Under the pieces are notes generated by a model. The model was not told the DNA's origin and searched no databases. It worked only from the letters and a program-made list of their open reading frames with translations. The position numbers were made by a program, and so were the translations under genes. From NCBI GenBank assembly GCA_964386505.1, contig CAYLSM010000170.1, forward strand, positions 1 to 10,153: a stretch of 10,153 nucleotides of DNA, in the 5' to 3' direction. This document shows positions 6,934 through 10,153 of the stretch, piece after piece (positions within the stretch are counted from its first letter, which is position 1; every line of letters begins with the position of its first letter). The DNA comes from JAJFUG01 sp964386505 (GTDB lineage Bacteria > Gemmatimonadota > Glassbacteria > GWA2-58-10).

Positions 6934-6962
6934 TTTACAATCCGGCCGGAAACGCTTAATTT
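6934..6962 (+). promoter_or_regulatory. Candidate promoter of tRNA-Ala
   Basis: TTTACA (6934-6939, five of six consensus matches) is followed after 17 bases by TAATTT (6957-6962, three of six). The start would be near 6969, about 29 bases before the tRNA, similar to the tRNA-Arg layout. The spacer contains a perfect 10-base palindrome, TCCGGCCGGA (6941-6950). Confidence 0.4.
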
Positions 6963-6997
6963 ATTGCTCACGGAAGGTGTTGAGAGTGAAAACCCTT

Positions 6998-7073
6998 GGG
7001 GCAGTAGCTCAGATGGGAGAGCGCATCCCTCGCACGGATGAGGCCGTCGGTTCGACTCCGATCTGCTCCACCA
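6998..7073 (+). tRNA. tRNA-Ala, anticodon CGC
   Basis: All arms fold cleanly. The acceptor is GGGGCAG (6998-7004) with CTGCTCC (7063-7069), including the G3-U70 wobble (7000/7067) that marks alanine tRNAs. The D stem is GCTC/GAGC, the anticodon stem is CATCC/GGATG (7024-7028/7036-7040) with loop CTCGCAC, and the T stem is GTCGG/CCGAT around TTCGACT. Anticodon CGC (7031-7033) reads the Ala codon GCG. The discriminator is A7070 and CCA is encoded at 7071-7073. Confidence 0.96.
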
Positions 7074-7078
7074 TATAG

Positions 7079-7115
7079 AAAGCTGCGGGTTCATTCCTGC
7101 AGCTTTTCCTTTTTT
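7079..7115 (+). terminator. Rho-independent terminator of tRNA-Ala
   Basis: Stem AAAGCTGC (7079-7086) / GCAGCTTT (7099-7106), extended inward by GGG with CCT (one G-U pair), closes the loop TTCATT and is followed by a T-rich tract to 7115. It starts five bases after the tRNA CCA. The first GH20 gene begins only 44 bases beyond it, so that gene needs a promoter in this gap or some readthrough. Confidence 0.88.
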
Positions 7116-7150
7116 AAGACGGTTTTGAATCTTTTTCAACCCGCAACTGC

Positions 7151-7156
7151 GAGGTG
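7151..7156 (+). promoter_or_regulatory. Ribosome binding site of the first GH20 gene
   Basis: GAGGTG lies just before ATG 7160, leaving five bases between GAGG and the start. It overlaps the in-frame GTG at 7154, which is therefore more likely part of the ribosome site than a start. A third option is ATG 7172 using GGAG at 7163-7166. Confidence 0.55.
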
Positions 7157-7159
7157 GAA

Positions 7160-8830
7160 ATGGGGAGAGGAATGTTGTTTCCAGCCTTGATAGCCTCTGG
7201 CCTTTTGTTCTCTGCCGCGGTCCTGACCGCCGCGGAACAGAAAAGCGCCTCAGTCTCAATCATCCCACGGCCGCAGGAGTTGACCGAGACAGGCGGTGAG
7301 TTTGTTCTGGACCAGTCCTGCGTGATTTTCGCGGATAGCCGTTTCCAGGCCGAGGCCGCCTACCTGAGCGCCAGCTTGGCCAGACCCACCGGGTTCAGCC
7401 TGGCAGTCAAGCCTCCGGAGGGGAAAGCCCAGGCCAAAGGCTCGATTGTCCTGACCTGGAGCGCCGACAGCACGCTTGGGCCCGAGGGCTACACCTTGGA
7501 TGTCAAGCCGGAACGGGTTACGGTGAACGCATACTCTCCGGCTGGGGCGTTCTACGGAATACAATCATTCCTGCAACTACTGCCGGCTCAGGTGTTCGGC
7601 AAGGCCAAGGCCGAGGGTGTGGCCTGGAAAGCCGCAGGGGTCAAGGTGCGCGACATCCCGCGTTTCGGCTGGAGGGCCTACCACCTGGATGACGCCCGTT
7701 GGTATCACGGGGTGGATGAGGTGAAAAAACTCCTGGACCAGATGGCGGCGCTGAAACTCAACCAGTTCCACTGGTACCTGACCGATGACCAGGGCTGGCG
7801 GGTCGAGATAAAGAAATATCCCAAACTGACCGAGGTGGGGGCCTGGCGCAAAGATTCCCAGGTGATGGGCTGGGACAGTCCCAAGCGCGAGGGCAAGCCC
7901 CACGGCGGGTTCTACAGCCAGGAACAGATACGGGACATGGTGCGCTACGCCGCCGAGCGGCACATCAATATCGTGCCGGTGGTCAACATGCCGGGCCACG
8001 CCACCGCCGCTATCGCCAGCTACCCGGAAATGGGCACGGTCCACGATCAGGTGGAGGTCTCGCCGATTTTCGGTAAGCTGCCCAGCGTGTTCAACGTGGC
8101 GGATGAGAAGGTCTACACGTTCCTGCAGGACATTCTGGACGAGGTGATGGGCCTGTTCCCCTCCAAAGTGATCCATCTGGGCGGGGATGAGGTGCTGTTC
8201 GACCAGTGGATGGCCTCACCGGATATCAAGGCATTGATGGAGCGTGAGCATTTGAGCGGTCCGGCCCAGGTCCAGATGTATTTCACCAACCGCATGAGCC
8301 GTTTCGTGGAGAGCCGCGGACGGCGCATGATGGGCTGGAACGAGATCATGGGCGATGACCTCCACGGCCTGCTCAAGGCCGCCGGAGCGACCGAGGTGAA
8401 AGAGCAGTCGGATGGCCGCAGCCTGGCCGTGGGCACGATCGTGCAGTTCTGGAAAGGCGATATCTCCCTGGCCGAGCGCGCGATCCGCGAGGGCCACGAT
8501 ATCGTGAACTCGTTGCACTCCAGCACCTACCTGGACTATGACTACGAAACTATCTCCCTGGCCAAGGCCTACGAGTTCGAGCCGATACCGGAGGGCCTCG
8601 AAAAATCACTGTGGCCCAAGGTGCTGGGCTCGGGCTGCCAGATGTGGAGCGAGTGGACCCCCACGGCCGAGAAGATCGAGCACCAGACATTCCCCCGCAT
8701 TGCCGCTTACGCCGAGGTGGGCTGGACCAACGCGGAGCGCAAGGACTATCCGGATTTCTGCCGCCGCATGGACGCGATGGAGCAGCGCTGGACCCTTCAA
8801 AACATCAATTTCGCCCGCGTGCCGCGCTGA
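7160..8830 (+). CDS. Secreted GH20 beta-N-acetylhexosaminidase, copy 1
   Basis: The 556-residue product has a signal peptide (to about LTAAE, near residue 25). Residues about 33-145, beginning SIIPRPQEL and ending GAFYGIQSFLQLLP, are the GH20b domain. The GH20 TIM barrel follows: RFGWRAYHLDDARW (Arg172, Arg180), WYLTDDQGWR, NMPGHATAA (His280), the catalytic pair in HLGGDE (Asp343, Glu344), and the C-terminal GSGCQMWSEW and FPRIAAYAEVGW. GH20 enzymes remove terminal beta-linked GlcNAc or GalNAc by substrate-assisted catalysis, with Asp orienting the acetamido group and Glu as acid/base. All key residues are present, so it should be active in the periplasm or outside. The start at ATG 7160 is chosen for its ribosome site and the Arg in the signal n-region. 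A close paralogue follows 132 bases downstream. Confidence 0.93.
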   Translation: MGRGMLFPALIASGLLFSAAVLTAAEQKSASVSIIPRPQELTETGGEFVLDQSCVIFADSRFQAEAAYLSASLARPTGFSLAVKPPEGKAQAKGSIVLTWSADSTLGPEGYTLDVKPERVTVNAYSPAGAFYGIQSFLQLLPAQVFGKAKAEGVAWKAAGVKVRDIPRFGWRAYHLDDARWYHGVDEVKKLLDQMAALKLNQFHWYLTDDQGWRVEIKKYPKLTEVGAWRKDSQVMGWDSPKREGKPHGGFYSQEQIRDMVRYAAERHINIVPVVNMPGHATAAIASYPEMGTVHDQVEVSPIFGKLPSVFNVADEKVYTFLQDILDEVMGLFPSKVIHLGGDEVLFDQWMASPDIKALMEREHLSGPAQVQMYFTNRMSRFVESRGRRMMGWNEIMGDDLHGLLKAAGATEVKEQSDGRSLAVGTIVQFWKGDISLAERAIREGHDIVNSLHSSTYLDYDYETISLAKAYEFEPIPEGLEKSLWPKVLGSGCQMWSEWTPTAEKIEHQTFPRIAAYAEVGWTNAERKDYPDFCRRMDAMEQRWTLQNINFARVPR

Positions 8831-8854
8831 GCATATCAACGTCGACCTGACCCA

Positions 8855-8886
8855 CCCCGGGCCCCGGCCAAAGCCGGGGCCCGGGG
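8855..8886. repeat. Perfect 14-bp GC-only hairpin between the GH20 genes
   Basis: CCCCGGGCCCCGGC (8855-8868) pairs completely with GCCGGGGCCCGGGG (8873-8886) around CAAA. It lies 25 bases after the first GH20 stop. No T tract follows, so it is not a classical intrinsic terminator; it could pause polymerase, protect the upstream mRNA 3' end, or be a copy of a dispersed palindrome. Confidence 0.7.
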
Positions 8887-8925
8887 GATGGGCCGTACAG
8901 CGGACAATCCAGCTTTCTTCAACCG

Positions 8926-8939
8926 GGCGGCTAACCGCC
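8926..8939 (+). other. Short hairpin in the leader of the second GH20 gene
   Basis: GGCGG (8926-8930) pairs with CCGCC (8935-8939) around CTAA, ending ten bases before the ribosome site GGGAGAG (8950-8956). An alternative pairing of CCGGG (8923-8927) with CCCGG (8943-8947) competes for the same bases. A role in translation control is possible but unproven. Confidence 0.3.
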
Positions 8940-8962
8940 GCTCCCGGATGGGAGAGATTCGG

Positions 8963-10153
8963 ATGAAACGGCTGATCTGTACGCTGGTCCTGTTGCTTGC
9001 CGGCCTGATCTCCAACCAGGCGCAAGCTGCTTCGCTGACAAAGAATACAGTTTCGATAATCCCCCAGCCGCTTGAACTGAGCAAAACCGGCGGCGAGTTC
9101 CGTCTCGAACCGTCCTGCGCCATCTTCGCCGACAGCCGTTTCCAGGCCGAGGCCGCCTACCTGAGCAGCCGTCTGACCGGGCCCACCGGGTTCAATCTCT
9201 CGGTCAAGCCGCTGAATGGAGAGACCCGGCCCAAGGGTTCGATTGTCCTGGCCTGGAGCGCGGACAGCTCGCTCGGACCCGAGGGTTACACTCTGGAGGT
9301 CACGCCGGAGACGGTGGCTGTGAACGCCTTCGCTCCGGCGGGGGCGTTCTACGGGATACAGTCGTTCCTGCAACTGCTTCCGGCGGAGGCGTTCAGCCAG
9401 ACCAGGGCCGAGGGTGCAGCCTGGAGCGCCCCCGGGGTGAAGGTGCGCGATATCCCGCGTTTCGGCTGGCGCGCCTATCATCTGGATGAGGCCTGCTGGT
9501 TTCACGGCGAGGTGGAGGTCAAGAAACTCCTGGACCAGATGGCGGCCCTGAAAATGAACGAGTTCCACTGGTACCTGACCGATGATCAGGGCTGGCGGAT
9601 CGAGATCAGGAAATACCCGAAGCTGACCACGGTGGGGGCCTGGCGCAATGACTCGCAGACCGGCGGCTGGAACAGCCCCCTGCGCACGGGTCAGCCCCAC
9701 GGCGGTTTCTATACCCAGGAGCAACTCAGGGAGATCGTGCGCTACGCCGCCGAGCGGCATATCAACATCGTGCCCTCGGTCAACATGCCGGGCCACTCCA
9801 CCGCGGCCATCGCCAGCTACCCCGAGATGGGCACCACCGGTGAGCCGGTGGAGGTCTGTGTCGAATTCGGCAAGCTGCCGTGCGTGTTCAACGTGGCGAA
9901 CGAGAACCTTTACCCGTTCCTGGAAGACATTCTGGACGAGGTGATGGGGATTTTCCCCTCCCAGGTGATCCATCTGGGCGGGGATGAGGTGCTGTTCGGC
10001 CAGTGGGTGGCCTCACCTCAGATCAAGGCCCTTATCGAGCGTGAGCACTTGAGCGGCCCTGCGGATGTGCAGATGTATTTCACCGGGCGCATGAGCCGGT
10101 TCATGGAGAGCCGCGGACGGCGTATGCTTGGCTGGAACGATATCATGGGCGAT
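8963..10153 (+). CDS. Secreted GH20 beta-N-acetylhexosaminidase, copy 2 (3' end beyond window)
   Basis: The gene starts at ATG 8963, eight bases after GGAG (8951-8954), and is open for 397 codons to the window edge. A signal peptide (MKRLICTLVLLLAGLISNQA, cut near AQA at residue 22) is followed by the GH20b domain from SIIPQPLEL and the GH20 barrel. Motifs kept are WRAYHLD (Arg170), WYLTDDQGWR, NMPGHSTAA and the catalytic pair in HLGGDE (Asp341, Glu342). Counted by hand, it matches copy 1 at roughly three-quarters of positions from SIIP onward with no sizeable gap, so the pair is a tandem duplication. The signal peptides and intergenic leaders do not resemble each other. Differences include Arg180 of copy 1 becoming Cys178 and two more added cysteines at 299 and 307. 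An in-frame ATG at 8948 is a weaker start. The missing part is about 160 codons if lengths are alike. Confidence 0.93.
   Translation, partial: MKRLICTLVLLLAGLISNQAQAASLTKNTVSIIPQPLELSKTGGEFRLEPSCAIFADSRFQAEAAYLSSRLTGPTGFNLSVKPLNGETRPKGSIVLAWSADSSLGPEGYTLEVTPETVAVNAFAPAGAFYGIQSFLQLLPAEAFSQTRAEGAAWSAPGVKVRDIPRFGWRAYHLDEACWFHGEVEVKKLLDQMAALKMNEFHWYLTDDQGWRIEIRKYPKLTTVGAWRNDSQTGGWNSPLRTGQPHGGFYTQEQLREIVRYAAERHINIVPSVNMPGHSTAAIASYPEMGTTGEPVEVCVEFGKLPCVFNVANENLYPFLEDILDEVMGIFPSQVIHLGGDEVLFGQWVASPQIKALIEREHLSGPADVQMYFTGRMSRFMESRGRRMLGWNDIMGD

Noticed and set aside
223..7073. Genomic island bounded by the two tRNA genes
   Set aside because: No repeat of either tRNA 3' end was found elsewhere in the window, and there is no integrase or transposase; tadA inside the interval is a core gene.
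6870..7259. 129-codon open frame on the - strand across tRNA-Ala
   Set aside because: Its SRSESNRRP and ALPSELLPQ stretches are the well-known spurious product of translating a tRNA gene in antisense.
8606..9973. 455-codon open frame on the - strand across both GH20 genes
   Set aside because: It is antisense to two clear GH20 genes and shows no family motif; such frames are common opposite GC-rich genes.

Overview
The window looks like chromosome from a GC-rich, Gram-negative-type bacterium. It carries a bacterial isoprenoid gene end (ispG), two bacterial tRNA genes with encoded CCA, tadA, and several enzymes with classical signal peptides. The mix of a DUF4091/GH123-like protein, an SSS sodium symporter, a two-domain metallo-beta-lactamase-fold protein and GH20 hexosaminidases fits uncultured FCB- or PVC-type glycan degraders. 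No marker here fixes the phylum, so that is inference.

Layout. Positions 1-158 are the 3' end of ispG. A tRNA-Arg(CCG) gene with its own candidate promoter and intrinsic terminator follows. About 500 bases without a gene come next (333-835), holding several short inverted and direct repeats and candidate promoters. Positions 836-6297 form a likely three-gene operon on the + strand: a secreted DUF4091/GH123-like protein, an exported tandem MBL-fold protein with a C-terminal beta-sandwich-like domain, and an SSS-family symporter. The genes are separated by 46 and 52 bases with no terminator between them. tadA lies convergently on the - strand (6314-6793). A divergent intergenic region then leads to a tRNA-Ala(CGC) gene with terminator (6998-7115). 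Two tandem, closely related, secreted GH20 beta-N-acetylhexosaminidase genes fill the rest; the second runs off the window.

How the parts may work together. The secreted hydrolases (GH123-like and two GH20) all belong to families that act on terminal N-acetylhexosamines, and the symporter would bring a released solute across the inner membrane. The exported MBL protein has no known place in that pathway. The two tRNAs and tadA are translation genes: both tRNAs have C34 anticodons that read G-ending codons, and TadA makes inosine-34 in tRNA-Arg(ACG), which reads the other CGN codons. No mobile element, CRISPR array or defence system is visible. The most unusual points are the complementary loss of one metal ligand in each MBL domain, the GH20 duplication with three added cysteines in the second copy, and the inverted repeat at the predicted operon start.
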